The notes: generated by a model from the letters alone, not told the origin. DNA of 64,000 nucleotides from Hippophae tibetana (GCA_037013495.1 CM072803.1:18125501-18189500), one strand, 5' to 3'; numbered from the stretch's first letter, positions 25,568 through 38,960 are shown. Translations and numbers: made by a program.

Positions 25568-25920
25568 GTGGTTATTATATACTACTTAATATTTTATATA
25601 TAAAGATTTGAGATTTAATTAATGAAGCTTTCTTTCTCTAATCTTTTTTATAAATCTCAATACTGTTTAAGAAAAAGAATTAATTGTCCTCAAAAAATAA
25701 ATCCCTTCCAATAAAACCATACGTTCTTTTTCATATTTCTTTTTCATATTTTTTCTATAACCCGTTTTCTTATACATCAACATTTTCAAGTTAGAATCCA
25801 TATGGATTTTTAGTGATCAATTTTACTCATTAGTTACTGGTATGAATTAATAATAAATTATGGCTCAATTAAGGTTTGTTTTTCAAAATTATAATAATGC
25901 ACCTAATATACACTAAATAT

Positions 25921-26145
25921 TGTTGGCGTGTGTAGTGGAGTAGAAAAATGACAGACAACAATGGGTAGTGGAGCAAGGAAGTATGGGTGTGCAGCAACTC
26001 CCATGTTGACGTAGGAAAGTATGGGTGTGCAACACTACTAGGTTTAGGTTTTTTTCGTTTCTTAGTATACAAATACAATCGCTCTTGTACAGAAATTAAG
26101 ATCAGAAATATATTTCATAATTAACAGAAACCACAATATTTATCA
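25921..26145 (+). repeat. 5' LTR of Copia 4 (225 bp)
   Basis: It starts TGTTGGCGTGTGTAGTGGAG and ends TTATCA, directly before the primer-binding site. Its start matches 31193 and its end matches 37905. It holds a short internal repeat (GAAAGTATGGGTGTGCA, twice). Confidence 0.85.
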
Positions 26146-29100
26146 TGGTATCAAAGTAAGTTATTGTTGTCTAATGGAACAAGATAGCTACTTGCTGAGC
26201 TAGTTTCTGTTCTTCTCGACACCGGTTGATCTGGTGTGCTAGTTTCGTTGGTTTGGCTAATCTGGGGTGGTCGTTCTGGTTTACTCGTTAGAGCCATCAT
26301 AGTCTCTACGTTCCAGTTCTATCCACTGTAGTTTTTGGGTCCAACGTGGCTCGCTCATTAGAGTCATACCATTCTAGCTGTTGTTATGGGTCGGCCTCAT
26401 AATCCACTAAAAATACATATTTTCCAAAGAAAGTCGTCATCTTCGAAAAGAAAAAGAACGTGACATGGAATTTCAGGGTAGAGTTCGCATGTGTTCTCTC
26501 TGTCTCTCTCTCCAAAAGAGAAGGAAAAACTTGAAACACAACGATAAATGACGTTGAGGTTGCATTTTTAATATTTGCGTGTGAGGTCACAGATTGTTTA
26601 TCTATGTTCATTTGGCTGGTGTACGAACTCTTACAATGTTTTATTGTGGTTGTTTGACTGGAGCCGCACCATTCTAGCCGTCATCGTGGGCAGTCGTACC
26701 ATTCTTCTATCTTAAAGAAATGTGGAACGCAGTAGAAGAAAAGTGCTGCTCCACAGTGAAGTGAAGGCTATGTGAATAGAGAAAACGAATTAGGGTTACA
26801 TTTTTCTGTATATTGTGTATATATTTGGTTGGTGTACGAAAAAAATAGAATTGATAGATTTCATGGCAGAATCTAGAGATTTAACCACCAATTCCATATT
26901 GAACGATTTGACTACAAAAATGACTGGAGTTTTAACTAGAGCTCAAACCGCCTCACAACCTACGCTAACTGAAGCGTCGACTACTCCCATTAGTATAAAG
27001 TTGGAAGGATCCAACTATGCCTTGTGGTCTCAGGTGGTGGAGATGTATATCTCTGGTAAGGAAAAATTAGGATATATTAATTGGGAATTTCCTCAACTTG
27101 CCGAAATCGACCCCTTATTCAGGAGATGACACACTAAAAATTCCATCGTCAAGGGATGGTTGATCAATTCGATGGACCCCTTCTTGATTGCAAATTTTAT
27201 CTGATTCCCAACTATAAAATAGGTTTAGGATTATGCTACTACAACCTACTTTGAGGGGACGGACACGTCTCAAGTGTATGATCTCCGCTGTCGAGTTACT
27301 GGTATGAAGCATATGAGTGGATCCATTGAAAAATACTACAATGACCTTCAAGGGTTGTGGCGAGAAATTGATTTTCGTCGTACTAACCCAATGGAGTGTG
27401 CGACTGACATACAAAAATGCAACTCCATCATACAGGAAGATCGAGTGTAGACCTTCCTCGATAGACTTGATGATAGACTAGATAAAACTTGAAGTGATAT
27501 GCTTCAAATCAAACCATTCCCTACGGTGGAACAAGCCTATGGATTCATCCGTGAGGAAGAGGTCAGGCAGATGGTGATGATCACGGGTGTAGATACGACT
27601 CCCATAGCAGTTATGGATTTCAAAGGGATCAAAGGGCACCATAATCTGATACCACCAAAACCAGGAAATCTTTCTTTAGGTAGCAAGAAATCCACGAGAA
27701 ATCCACTTTATGTTGACATAAAATATGCCTATTGTGAAACTCCAAACATACCCGTGAAAACTACTTCAAACTACATAGGTATCTAGAGTGGTGGAATGAT
27801 CTTCAAGCACGGAAAAAATGAGAAACCACTAGAAGAGCTGTTGTGGCTACCAATAATGCATCATTATCCCTTAATCCTCAAGCTGAATCTTCCCAGGATC
27901 CAGGTACTTCAAGTAAAACATTTAACATCTCTACTTGTAGTGATAATGAGGATTGGATACTCGACTCTGGAGCTACAGATCATATGACATTTGACCCAAA
28001 AGATCTCTCTAATACAACCCAGCCGAGACGAAACTGTGTGGCCAATGCCAAAGGGGTCACTTATCCAATTACAAGGGATGGAACAATGACTTTATCTCCT
28101 TCATTATCATTATCTAATACATTACTTGTACCCTCTCTTTCAAACAGACTAATGTTTGTAAGTCAATTTACTTCAAATCTTAACTGTGTAGTATTGATAT
28201 ATTCTACCTTTTGTCTTCTACAGGATATTCTCACCAAGAATATCATTGGGTGTGGTACTAAGAGAAAAGGTTTATATTATGTGGATAAACTCAATTCAGG
28301 AAGAGCCAATCACATGCAACACACGGTTAGTAACAAGGAGTGGCAGATTTGGTTATGTCATCGTCGATTTGGGCATCCATCATTTGGGTATTTAAGGCAC
28401 TTACTACCTATTTTATTTTCAAATATCACACACTTAGATTTCAAATGTGATAATTGTATCTTAGCAAAAATTTATAGGGCGTCTTATCCTATGAGCATGC
28501 ATAAAAGTATGAGTCAGTTTTCTTTAGTACATTCTGATGTTTCGGGATCTTACACAAATGACATGGATTTACCTTATCAAACATAAAGATGAAGTATTTT
28601 CTATGTTTCACTCATTTCACACCATGATTTAGACACAATTTTTTGAAAAAATTAAGATCCTTAGGTCTGATAATGGGGGGAGGAGTATATTAATCAACAA
28701 TTTAGGACATATTTGGATGACCATGGTATTCTCCATGAAACCTTGTGTTCACAAACCCCTCAATAGAATGGGACTTTAGAGAGGAAGAATAGGCATATTT
28801 TACAAACTGCTCGGACCTTACTAATTAGTACACATATGACTAGTAGATACTGGAGTGATGCTTTTACTACAACTGTGTATCTATTGAATTGTGTGCCTCC
28901 AAAAACCTTACAATTTCAGACTCTATTAAAGGTGTTATATGATCATGTTCCTTTGCCTACTATTTTGAAGCTTCTATCCCAAATTTTTGGATGTGTTGTT
29001 TTTGTCCACCTCCACAAAAATCAACGAACTAAGTTGGATCCATATGCTATCCGATGTGTATTCTTGGGGTATGGTGTACAAATAAAGGGATACTGATGCT

Positions 29101-31192
29101 ACGATCTGATTACTAAAAGAATCTATATTACCATGGATGTCACTTTCCTAGAATCTGAATGTTTTTTCCCCATCACCAGAATCCAATTACCCTATTCAAG
29201 AGGAGAGTTATGGTGAAAAACGAAATTGGCTTGATATTGAAGTGTTAGACATTAGTAACAATCCGACATACTCGGATAATGCCAACAATATGGATGAGCC
29301 AGTACCTAAACCCGAACTTGAACTTCTAAGAACTGAATTTGAACTAGTGATTGAATCTCCAGAAGATGTAGTGGTTGATGCACCCTTCCACTCTCTAGTA
29401 CCTAATGATCATCCTATTGAGAATACTCCTTAGGTAAGCTATCTTATCACAACTTTACAAAATAATGCTATAGATACATCTGTTGGTTATGTTCAACCTA
29501 TCAGACACAATCGAGGCAAACCTCTAAATCGATATTCTCCAAACAAAGAAGAAAGACAATCCAAGTATCCAATAGCCAATTATGTATCTACTCAAGGGTT
29601 ATCAGAACCGATCAGGGTGTTTGCACAAATTCTCTTCTCATGTCAAATTCCAAGTAGCGTTGAAGAATCCTTATTTGATCCAAACTGGAATTAAGCTATA
29701 AAAGAAGAATTTGAGGCATTGTAGAAGAATAACACATGGGTGTTAAGCGAGTTGCCTCAAGGGAGGAAGATGGTAGGATGCAAGTGAATTTTCTCCATTA
29801 AGTATAAAGCCAATGTGTCAGTTGATCGATACAAGGCGAAGCTAGTAGCAAAAGAGTATACACAGAAACATGGTATAGATTATTAGGAAACCTTCTCACC
29901 TGTGGTGAAACTAAAAATTGTTAGAGTTTTGTTATCTTTTGTAGCAAATTTAGATTGGCCATTGCACCAACTTGACGTAAAAATGCCTTCCTTCATGGTG
30001 ATCTTAAAGAAGAGATTTACATGGATATCTCACCAGGATATACTGTTACATCAGGAAAAGAAACTGCATGTAGATTACAACGAGCATTGTATGGACTAAA
30101 ATAATCACCTCGAGCATAGTTTGACAGGTTAAGTTCAGTAATGAGGAAATATGGGTTTCAACAAAGCAACTATGACCACACTTTTTTCCTAAAACATTGA
30201 CTCGGAAAAATAACAGCTCTTATAGTCTATGTAGATGACATGATCATTATAGGGGATGATAAAGAAGAAATCTCTAGACTTCAAGAACGACTGTCAAATG
30301 AGTTTGAAATGAAGAACTTAGGAGGGCTCAAATACTTCTTAGGCATTGAGGTAACAAGATCAAAACAAGGCATATTTCTTTCCCAAAGGAAATATACTCT
30401 AGACCTACTGGCAGAGGCAAGATTACTAGATTGTAAACCTGTCGATATTCCAATGGTCCAAAATCATAAACTTGGAGAATATGTGGACCAAGTACTAGCA
30501 GATAAACAGAGATATCAACGGTTAGTGGGTAAACTCATATATTTATCTCATACTCGACCTAATATTGCTTATGTTGTGAGTGTCGTGAGTTAGTTCATGC
30601 ACTTCCCAAGTGAAGACCATATGGATTTCGTCGTGCGAATACTTCATTATTTAAAATCCTCCCTTGGGAAAGGACTTATGTTTTCAAAGAATGGTCAATT
30701 GGAAGTTGTTGGATATACAGATTCAGACTGGGCAGGAAATATCAAGGATAGGAAATCTACTGTTGGGTACTTTACTTTTGTGGGAGGCAATCTTGTTACA
30801 TGAAGGAGCAAGAAGCAAAAGGTAGTTGCCTTGTCTAGAGTCGAAGCTGAATTTTGAGGAATGGTCAAGGGAATATATGAGCTTTTTTAGTTGAAAAAAC
30901 TTCTAACTGAGATTGGTGTTGCTCCTAACTTTGAAATGAACTTATTTTGTGATAACAAGGTAGCCATTGACATCTCCCACAATCCAGTTCAACATGATCG
31001 CACGAAACACATTGAAGTGGATTGGAACTTCATCAAACAGAATCTTGAAGAAAAAAATATTCAACTTCTATTTGTTAAATCAGAAAGGTCAATTGGCTGA
31101 TATACTCACAAAATCTATGTCTGTAAAGAACTTCTACAACTCACTTGACAAGTTGGGCATAAGAGACATATATGAACCAACTTGAGGGAGAG
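25921..31192 (+). mobile_element. Copia LTR retrotransposon 4, 5' LTR to polypurine region
   Basis: A Ty1/Copia element with a short 5' LTR (25921-26145) and a primer-binding site starting TGGTATCAAAG at 26146. An untranslated leader runs to about 26860. Gag follows (about 26860-27800, with the N-terminal motif IKLEGSNYALWSQVVEMYI). Next are protease (WILDSGATDHMT near 27955), GAG-pre-integrase (about 28330-28470), integrase (about 28480-29150), reverse transcriptase (about 29690-30590; VYVDDM box near 30225) and RNase H (about 30600-31160; GYTDSDWAG near 30712 and DNKVAIDISHNP near 30950). All domains are in order, but there are around fifteen interruptions by eye. The 3' LTR begins at 31193 and is split by later insertions, ending at 37905. 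Flanks AATAT and CATAT may be a decayed target-site duplication. Confidence 0.9.
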
Positions 31193-31265
31193 TGTTGGCG
31201 CGTGTAGTGGAGCAAGAAAATGGTAGAAAACAATGGGTAGTGGAGCAAGAAAGTATGGGTGTGCA
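31193..31265 (+). repeat. 3' LTR of Copia 4, first piece
   Basis: It starts TGTTGGCGCGTGTAGTGGAG and matches the first 70 bp of the 5' LTR, up to GGGTGTGCA. The LTR resumes at about 37784. Confidence 0.85.
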
Positions 31266-31665
31266 TGTTATGGTAAAACTACGTTTAAAACGATGTGGAA
31301 GAATGCAACGTGTGACTTGAAGGACACAAACCACTATCGATTTTTACATCCATCATTTTCTATTACTATTAAAGGGGAATTCGATAGGAATGAAAATGCT
31401 CTTGGCTCGACATTATTTTTTTTTGTTTCATTAGAACTCTCATTTTCATTTCTTTAAGGCAAGAATCTAGGGTTAGTATCAATCTAGAAAGAGATAGACT
31501 AGAAACGACATCTCTTATTTCAATGTCACAAAACGGATATTAAATGAATGGATTTGGGATATGGATGGAATATAATGAAATAGAGACACTTTGAGGTTCC
31601 CTATGAAATGAGGCATGAAACAAAGCCATTACGGAGAAGTTCCGAGAGTTACTGATGAGCAGAAA
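31266..31665 (+). pseudogene. rps16: Plastid rps16 exon 1 and intron fragment (nuclear plastid DNA)
   Basis: 31270-31309 is the 40-nt first exon of plastid rps16 (ribosomal protein S16), coding MVKLRLKRCGRMQ with a split last codon. The next bases, GTGTGACTTGAAGGACAC, are the 5' end of its group II intron (plastid form GTGCGAC...). Further blocks fit the same intron as I remember it (ATGCTCTTGGCTCGACAT near 31397; AAAGCCATTACGGAGAAGTT near 31621). Exon 2 is absent, so this is a nuclear insert of plastid DNA, not a gene. It sits inside the 3' LTR of Copia 4 and is followed by Gypsy sequence. Confidence 0.85.
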
Positions 31666-33506
31666 CCGACATCGCCGATCCTGCCAATACTTTGGTTTAA
31701 TATTTATAAAACTTTCGCAAGTGCACGAATCATTTTGTAGAAAATGATAAGTATACTACCAAGGTCGATCTAAGGAAGGAATATATGTGGTTTTTAATTT
31801 ATTATTCAAACTTTTAAAAACGAAATTAAATCCTAAACATGATGTCACGGTATTTGGGTTTTGTGTTTCTAATCTAATAACATAAAAATAAACATAGATA
31901 CAGATTCAATAAATATTGATGCAAATTTTATCATTTATAATAGTAGAATATTTATGGATATAATAACTAAGTTAATTATGTTTGCTCATATTATTTAGGT
32001 TATTAAAGATATAAATTGATATTTATTGATTTTTTTAGTATAAATACTACCTTTGGTGGGGTTAGATATTCTTTGTTAACTAAACAAATCAATTAACACC
32101 TATGGGTGAGGTTGATAATTAATTTGGTTAATTAAATTAATTCCTTTTTTCTAAGAGATTGAAAATGAACCATTTAAATATCACATTTGATGGGATTATA
32201 GAGTTTAAACTTTATTTAAGGTGTACAAATTAAACCTAAGAATTTAATTATCCGAGTACTAACTTTCAAGTTTTAAAACAACTATTGAAAATATGTTCTT
32301 AATACATTTTTAGATAATAATTCTTATAAAAAATTTTGAAATAGAGTTTTACTTTAACTACCGAGCGATTGTACTAACAAATAAAAGAGCACTACTCTAA
32401 ATCAGACCGGATAACTAAACCTTAAAATCTAATTTTCAGATTTAAGTTTGTAATAAAAAATAATATATTTCTCTCTAACATTCTTAATATAAATTCTTGA
32501 ATAAAAATAAAATCAATTCATTTTAGAGATTTTTACCTATTTAATATTCCATAAGCATAACAACGTTATTATTATATCATGTTTACAAACAGCCAACAAA
32601 GTTAAATTTAATCATAGACAAATTAAATATAACATGTAAGAATAAAGCATAAAAAATAACTTTAAAGAAAATAAAATCATTACAGTACTTTGATGCTATT
32701 CTCGTTGTTGGGAAACCTCCAAACGGAATTTGCACTCCCATTTATTGAATCGAAAAGCAAATAAATTACAAAAACATAACTAGTTCTTCTCAAAAAGAGA
32801 AGAACTCTAAAACTAAGAAAAACTAATTAAGAAAAGCTAAAAACTAAGAAAAACTTTAAAACTAAGAAATAGAAAGAAAGAAAGAGAAAGAAGATGTATT
32901 TTGAAGTGTGTTTAGTTATGAAGAGAATATGGGTATTTATAGGTGAGGATGGGAAGAAAAAGTGAGTGAAAAAATGATTAAAAATGGAGAAAATGTGGAG
33001 TAGTGAATGATGACATCATGTTGGTGTGGGGGCGGCAACAAGCGTAGATGGGGCGCAGGCGCGCGTAGACTGGGCGTTGACTAAAGCAGATGCGTGCGCG
33101 GACATGGAAGTACAGTGCGTGGGACCAGGTGCTGATGAGCGTGGGCACGCGTGGAATTGGTGTGATGCGCACGACTTCTCGGCGCGACTGGGCGCGTTGG
33201 GCAGCGCGATTTCCTCCTTTTTGACATTTTTGATCTTTTTGACCCATTTTGTCCAATTTTCTATATTTGTTGACTTTTCCTCATTTATTTTATGAATATA
33301 TTTGTGATGTATTGCCTCCAGTATTACTCTTTGTGTCTTTAAGTTACATTTTTAAGCGAAAATACCTGAAAAATAATAAAAATACTCGTTATTCCGAAAA
33401 GACAAATTTATATAAATATATGATAAAATCGTATAAATATAAATATTTTTAATCAATTAATGTGCATAAAATCATGATAAGTTTAGTACATTTTGAGCAC
33501 TTATCA
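31666..33506 (-). repeat. Ty3/Gypsy LTR, antisense (~1.84 kb)
   Basis: On the minus strand it starts TGATAAGTGCTCAAAATG at 33506, right after the polypurine-like GGTTGGGGGTTG, and ends near GGATCGGCGAT at about 31667. It is homologous over its length to the plus-strand LTR at 58901-60665, which is followed by a tRNA-Asp-type primer-binding site, so the family is Tat/Athila-like. A GC-rich block (about 33020-33210) is a constant feature. Open frames in that block are chance. Confidence 0.8.
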
Positions 33507-36500
33507 CAACCCCCAACCAGCTTCTTGCTAGTCCATTAGCAAGAGAAACGATAAAAACTAAAAATTAAACTATCCTAAATCACTTCCGTGGATTGACACG
33601 GTTGCATTTAGCCTATGCAACAAGCCTTTAAACCCCTAGGTTGCTCTAATAGACGAGTTTGAGTCTCGTGAGGGTTTTCAGTAATGATACCCACAAAGAT
33701 TGAACTAAATGTAAAAATTAAAAGAAATAATAAAAACAATCAACTTAAAAACTAAAATTACAACAAGATCAAAAATTAACTTTTAAGAATAAAAGAAAAC
33801 AATATATCACAAAAATGTCTCATACTTTTTAATCTCCTTTAAGATCATAATTAAAATTTCAAGCATAAGTTATTTTAATCTTCTTAAACAATCATGATTT
33901 ATTATAATAATTAGTCGAAAATCATTTTCATATTTCATATAAAAAATGTTTCAATCTAATTTCACCCAATTTCAGTGTCAAGAATCTGAATTCGCTTTGA
34001 CTGTATTCCTCACTTGTCAATACTTTCAAAACACTGAATCCTATGTGTTCAAACACTTATACTATTTTATATGCGAAAGAGTTAATGTATAGAAATGAAT
34101 TAATATCTTCGCATATGTATAAAGAATAAAGGCTCAAAGTATTATTTTAACATTGATCTCATGAAAGGAATCAAATGAATAATTATAAAGATATCATATA
34201 TAAACATTATTTTTATGTATAAATCACTTAAGAAAAAATTTCAAGATATATGTCTTTTACAAATGAACAAAATGTAATGACTTTTTATGGAATTACTTCT
34301 TATATATTTCTTTTGTAATTAGCCTTCACTCACAACTTTGTAGGCAATGTGGGTCATAGTATGTAGATTATACTATATATTCTTTATCTCTCTATTTTTT
34401 CTGAAAATATTTTTTAATATATATATATATTTAGAGAGTCAACCCATGTACAGATTGTACATTTTTTTAGAATTTTGGTGAGTGATTAATTTTGTGGTTT
34501 TTTTGTTTGATTTTGGTTTAGGTAACCCTAGATATGTCTCTTTTTTTGTAGTAGTTATGCATGAATGAGATATAAGCATATACTATCAATTTATACTCAA
34601 ATCATTTAATCTAAGCAAAAATAATAATAAAAAATAGGATACTCTATTAAGATGAGAAAAAATTCATACTTTCAATGTTAATACCTATAGATATCATATA
34701 AAAAATTGAAGAAATAAGAAATGTGTTTGGAGTAGAAAAAATATATATTTCATTGTAAATAAAGAAAATTAGGCTTAAATTATATCTCACAAAGGTAGTC
34801 TTCACTAAAAAAATTCATAAACACCAATTTTGGGTTTAATATAATTTTTACATCTTATCAAGAAATACTAGTTATAACAAAAAACTAATTAATTACCAAA
34901 AACAATTACAAAATATGTCATGATATGTTTTCAAAAATTAATCTAACAGTACTTAACTATTTACTTAAATTTGATTTAAATAAATGATAAATTTTTATGA
35001 GAATTTTGTTTTGTTTTGTTTTTTTTATTTTTAAATTAATTCTAAAATTTCAAAAATTACTAAATCACAAAAAGAAAATAAAACCAAACACAATAAAAAT
35101 GAAAATGTGAACATAAAAAAATATTATTATTTTTTTAATTTTTAAAATTGTTATTTTTTTTAAGCATGGTAACTTTTCACCACCTCAACCTAGAACTTAC
35201 ATTGTCCTCAATGTAACAACTGTAAAGTAAAGATAAAGAGAAAAGAGAAGAAAAATTACCTATTTCCTGAGAATGTGCAAGTAGTAATGGAGAAATGCAG
35301 GTGCATCCATCATATTCATCAATAAAGTTCACATAAACAGATCGTTGTGAACTTCTAACATCTCAACAAATATTTTTAGTTTTAACAATTTTTAAAGTAT
35401 TAATATGTAATTAAACTAAAATAAACAATAGAAATTAAATAAATAAAACAAATAAAAGAAAATTACCTAAAATGATGGGTTGCCTCCCATCCACCGCTTA
35501 GTTTAACGTCTTAGCAAGACGTAACTTGAGGATTTATTTTTCAGTAAACTCAATGTCCCCACATCATTGAGTCAATAAAACCTACAAGTAAGACAAGGTT
35601 GTCTACCTATACTTTTTCAATCATTCCCTATGGATTTTCAAATTTTTCTGTACTTAAAACTAGGGACATGTTTATGTGTTTTAGATAACCCATATCTAGG
35701 TTCAAGTAAAATAATTAAGGCATCAAAACACAATTGTACCTAGATCAAACAAAACAACTAACTCCTTAGATTGTAATTAAAATTTTAAAATTTTGGAGAT
35801 AGTTTCAGAAGTTTTGTTTTTTTAAAGTTAAAATAACATAATCACTATTAACCAAGAGTCCTCCTAGGAAAGAATGATGATACAAAGGCTCCTTAAAAAC
35901 CATTCTCCTAGACAGAATAACATTCCTAGTAAAGACTAGTGGCACAAAGGTTTCCAAGAACTAGTCTCCTAGACAGAACTCTGTTAGATCTTTACTTTTC
36001 ATACTATTAAAATTAAGTTAATTAAGTTAAGTTAAGTAAAAATTTAAGTTAATTAAGTTAATAAAAATGTATGTTATTTAAGTTAATGAAAATCTAAGTT
36101 AATTAAGTTAGTAAAAAAAAACTAAGTTAATTAATTTAAACGAAAATTTAATTAGTAAAAACCTAAGTTAATTAAGTTAAACGAAAATTAAGATAAAAAA
36201 TAGTTAAGAAAAAAAAATTAAAAATTAAAACCAAAAATAAAGAAAAATAAAATAAAATAAAATTGATAAAGGTAAAAGAAAAAAAAATAAAACGAAAAAA
36301 AAGTTTAAATTAAAAATTAAACAAAAATAAATAAAAATTGAAAAATAAAGTAAAAATAAAAATAAAAATTGAAAATAAATTTTTTTTATTCATTGTTTTT
36401 ATTTTTTTATTAAAAAAAATTAAAATTAAGATTAAAAAAACAAATAAAAAAACTTAAAATTAAATGAAAATTAAAAATTAAATTTTAATTTTTTTTAATT

Positions 36501-36581
36501 TTATTATTCTTTATTTATTTTTAAATTTTAAATTTTAATTTTATTATTAAATAAAACGAAGTTAATTATTAAAAACGAGTT
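33507..36581 (-). mobile_element. Gypsy 3' internal region without gag-pol
   Basis: The minus strand shows landmarks of the untranslated 3' region of Tat/Athila-type elements: TTACATTGAGGACAATGTAA (about 35195-35215), a TAAACTAAGCGG...GGGAGGCAACCC block (about 35470-35505) and a polypurine tract next to the LTR (33507-33520). About 36005-36190 is a degenerate TTAAGTTAATTAAG-type repeat, and 36190-36570 is A/T-rich low complexity. No gag, protease, RT or integrase is recognisable, so this is a remnant or a non-autonomous derivative. Confidence 0.65.
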
Positions 36582-37665
36582 TTTATGGATATAATAACTA
36601 AGTTAATTATATTTGCTCATATTATTTAGGTTATTAAAGATATAAATTAATATTTATTGATTCTCTTTTTTTGTATAAATACCATCTTTGATGGGGTTAG
36701 ATATTCTTTATTAACTAAACAAATCAATTAACACCTATGGGTGGGGTTGATAATTAATTTGGTTAATTAAATTATTTCTTTTTTTCTAAGAGATTGAAAA
36801 TGAACCATTTAAATGTCACATTTGGTGGGGTTAGACAGTTTAAATTTTATTCAAGGTGTACAAATTAAAGCTAAGAATTTAATTATCTGAGTACTAACTT
36901 TTAAGTTTTAAAACAACTACTGAAAACATGTTCTCAATACATTTTTCAGATAATAATTCTTATAAAAACTTTTGAAATAGAGTTTCACTCTAACTACCGG
37001 GTGATTGTACCAACAAATAAAAGAGCACTACTCTAAATCAGATCGGATAACTAAACCTTAAAATCTAATTTTCAAATTTAAGTTTGTAATGAAAAATAAT
37101 ATATTTCTCTATAACATTTTTAATATAAATTCTTGAATAAAAATAAAATGAATTCATTTTAGAGATTTTTACCTATTTAATATTTCATAAGCATAACAAC
37201 GTTATTATTATATCATGTTTACAAACAGCGAACAAAGTTAAATTTAATCATAGAAAAATTAAATATAACATGTAAGAATAAAGCATAAAAAATAACTTTA
37301 AAGAAAATAAAATCGTTATAGTACTTTGATGCTATTCTCGTTGCTGGGAAACCTCCAAACGGAATTTGCACTCTCATTTATTGAATCGAAAAACAAATAA
37401 ATTACAAAAACATAACTAGTTCTTCTCAAAAAGAGAAGAACTCTAAAACTAAGAAGAACTTTAAAACTAAGAAATGGAGAGAAAGAAGATGTGTTTAGTT
37501 ATGAAGAGAATATAGGTATTTTTAGGTGAGGATTAGAAGAAAAAATGGGTGAAAAAATGATTAAAAATGAAGAAAATATGGAGTAGTTAATGATGATGTC
37601 ATGCTGGTGTGGGCGCGACAACGCACAGATGGGTGCAACGGATTGGAACAGGGGCGGGCGCGGAC
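36582..37665 (-). repeat. Second, partial Gypsy LTR of the same family
   Basis: It is homologous, in the same orientation, to about 31951-33060 of the LTR at 31666-33506, including the stretch ATAATAACTAAGTTAATTAT. It represents the middle of an LTR and is probably the other end of the same Gypsy element. Confidence 0.8.
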
Positions 37666-37725
37666 AGGGGAATTGAACTCCATAAGAATGGGAATTGAAC
37701 TACATGAGATCTAATCTCATGTTGT

Positions 37726-37783
37726 TTCTCAAAAGCTTAGTGGTAGAGCGATCGACTATTAATTGACTGGTCGAAGGATTTGA
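37726..37783 (+). pseudogene. trnN: Plastid-type tRNA-Asn (trnN) fragment
   Basis: The block AGCTTAGTGGTAGAGCG, then ATCGACTATTAATTGACTGG, aligns to plastid (and plastid-derived mitochondrial) trnN-GUU across acceptor strand, D arm, anticodon arm and variable loop. The anticodon reads ATT instead of GTT. The T arm is cut off at the junction with the resumed Copia 4 LTR. Most differences from trnN are G-to-A or C-to-T. It is not functional. The adjoining 37666-37725 could not be identified. Confidence 0.75.
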
Positions 37784-37905
37784 TGTGTATAGTATTGCTA
37801 GGCTTAGGTTTTTTTTTGTTTCTTAATATAAAATACAATTACTCTTGTACAAAAATTAAGATTATAAATATATTTCATAATTAACAGAAACCATAATATT
37901 TTTCA
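37784..37905 (+). repeat. 3' LTR of Copia 4, second piece
   Basis: It matches 26030-26145 of the 5' LTR: CTAGGCTTAGG, then ACTCTTGTAC, then ATATTTCATAATTAACAGAA, ending TTTCA at 37905. It completes the LTR begun at 31193. Confidence 0.85.
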
Positions 37906-38960
37906 CATATATTAGTAATATATTGAATATATAAAAATAATTATCTCAGTTAAATTAATGAATCTTATATATGCCGGTAAACGTTTTTTATACAGGTAAA
38001 AAGTAATAGATTAAAAAAAACCGTGTTCTAAAGTTGTAAAATGTTTTCCACTAAAATAAAAATATAATGATAAAAACTAATTATGTAAAAGAAAATATGT
38101 GATGAATATGTAAGTTAAATAATTATTCTTAAAATTATAAATTTTATTAATTCTTTAATCTCATTTTTAGATTACAAAACCTATATTATAAAAGAAGGTT
38201 TGCGAATTAGATAATAGTAAAATAAATAATTTTGAAACATATTAGAAGAGAGACAATATATGCACTAATTAAAAAAAGGTTGAACTATACAAATGATTTA
38301 TGCATTTTATTATATGCTATATTTTATTTTCTTTAATATTTTTTCTTTTAATTTTATTCAAAAACTTGAGGATGATAAACGAAAACTTCACATTATAGTT
38401 ACATAAATATATAGTCATTAGTGTCATTGCGCTAAGTTCGTGTTGGAGTTCTAATGAGTTATTCTCTACGTTAAGATGTATACAAGGTTATGTACAACCT
38501 AATTACATTTTAATAAATTTATTTAGTTTTTTTATTTTATTTTAAAATTTTCACATTTATGTATGTTTACTCTTTAAATCATTTTTATCCTTATTTATGA
38601 TAGTTATTCAAAAAATATTTTTTTATATAATAAGAATGACTTGACTCTTTACATTTATAAAAATAAAAATTAAATGCTACCCATTTGACAACTATGTATT
38701 TTATAATATATATTATTCTTGATGAAAAAAAAAATCAAATGTTCACTAAAGATAACATGGTTCAATCATTTAAAGATAATATTATATTGTAAATAATAAA
38801 CTAGCTAGTGGAATGCATGTATTGTATCTTGTGTTTTGAATTTTTCTTTATAAATAAATATTATTATTATTTGTAAAAAAATAATTATACATTCAAACAT
38901 TCTTATCGTAAACTTGAATCTTACAACTTCTATATATCAAAGTGGACCCCACATTGAGCC
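37906..38960. other. AT-rich sequence, no gene recognised
   Basis: There is no open frame of note and no recognised element. Given its position it may be distal intron of release-factor copy 2, but no exon was seen. Confidence 0.5.

Noticed and set aside
31270-31309. rps16 as a working gene
   Set aside because: Only the 40-nt first exon and part of the intron are present, with no exon 2.
32978-33295. Open frames on both strands in a GC-rich block, also at 59080-59498
   Set aside because: The same block recurs in both Gypsy LTR copies without a conserved frame; it is LTR sequence.
36005-36190. Regularly spaced TTAAGTTAATTAAG-like units, CRISPR-like at first glance
   Set aside because: Plant nuclear context, degenerate units, irregular spacing; it is low-complexity sequence in a Gypsy internal region.
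37726-37783. Functional tRNA-Asn gene
   Set aside because: Anticodon changed, stems weakened and the T arm and acceptor end missing.
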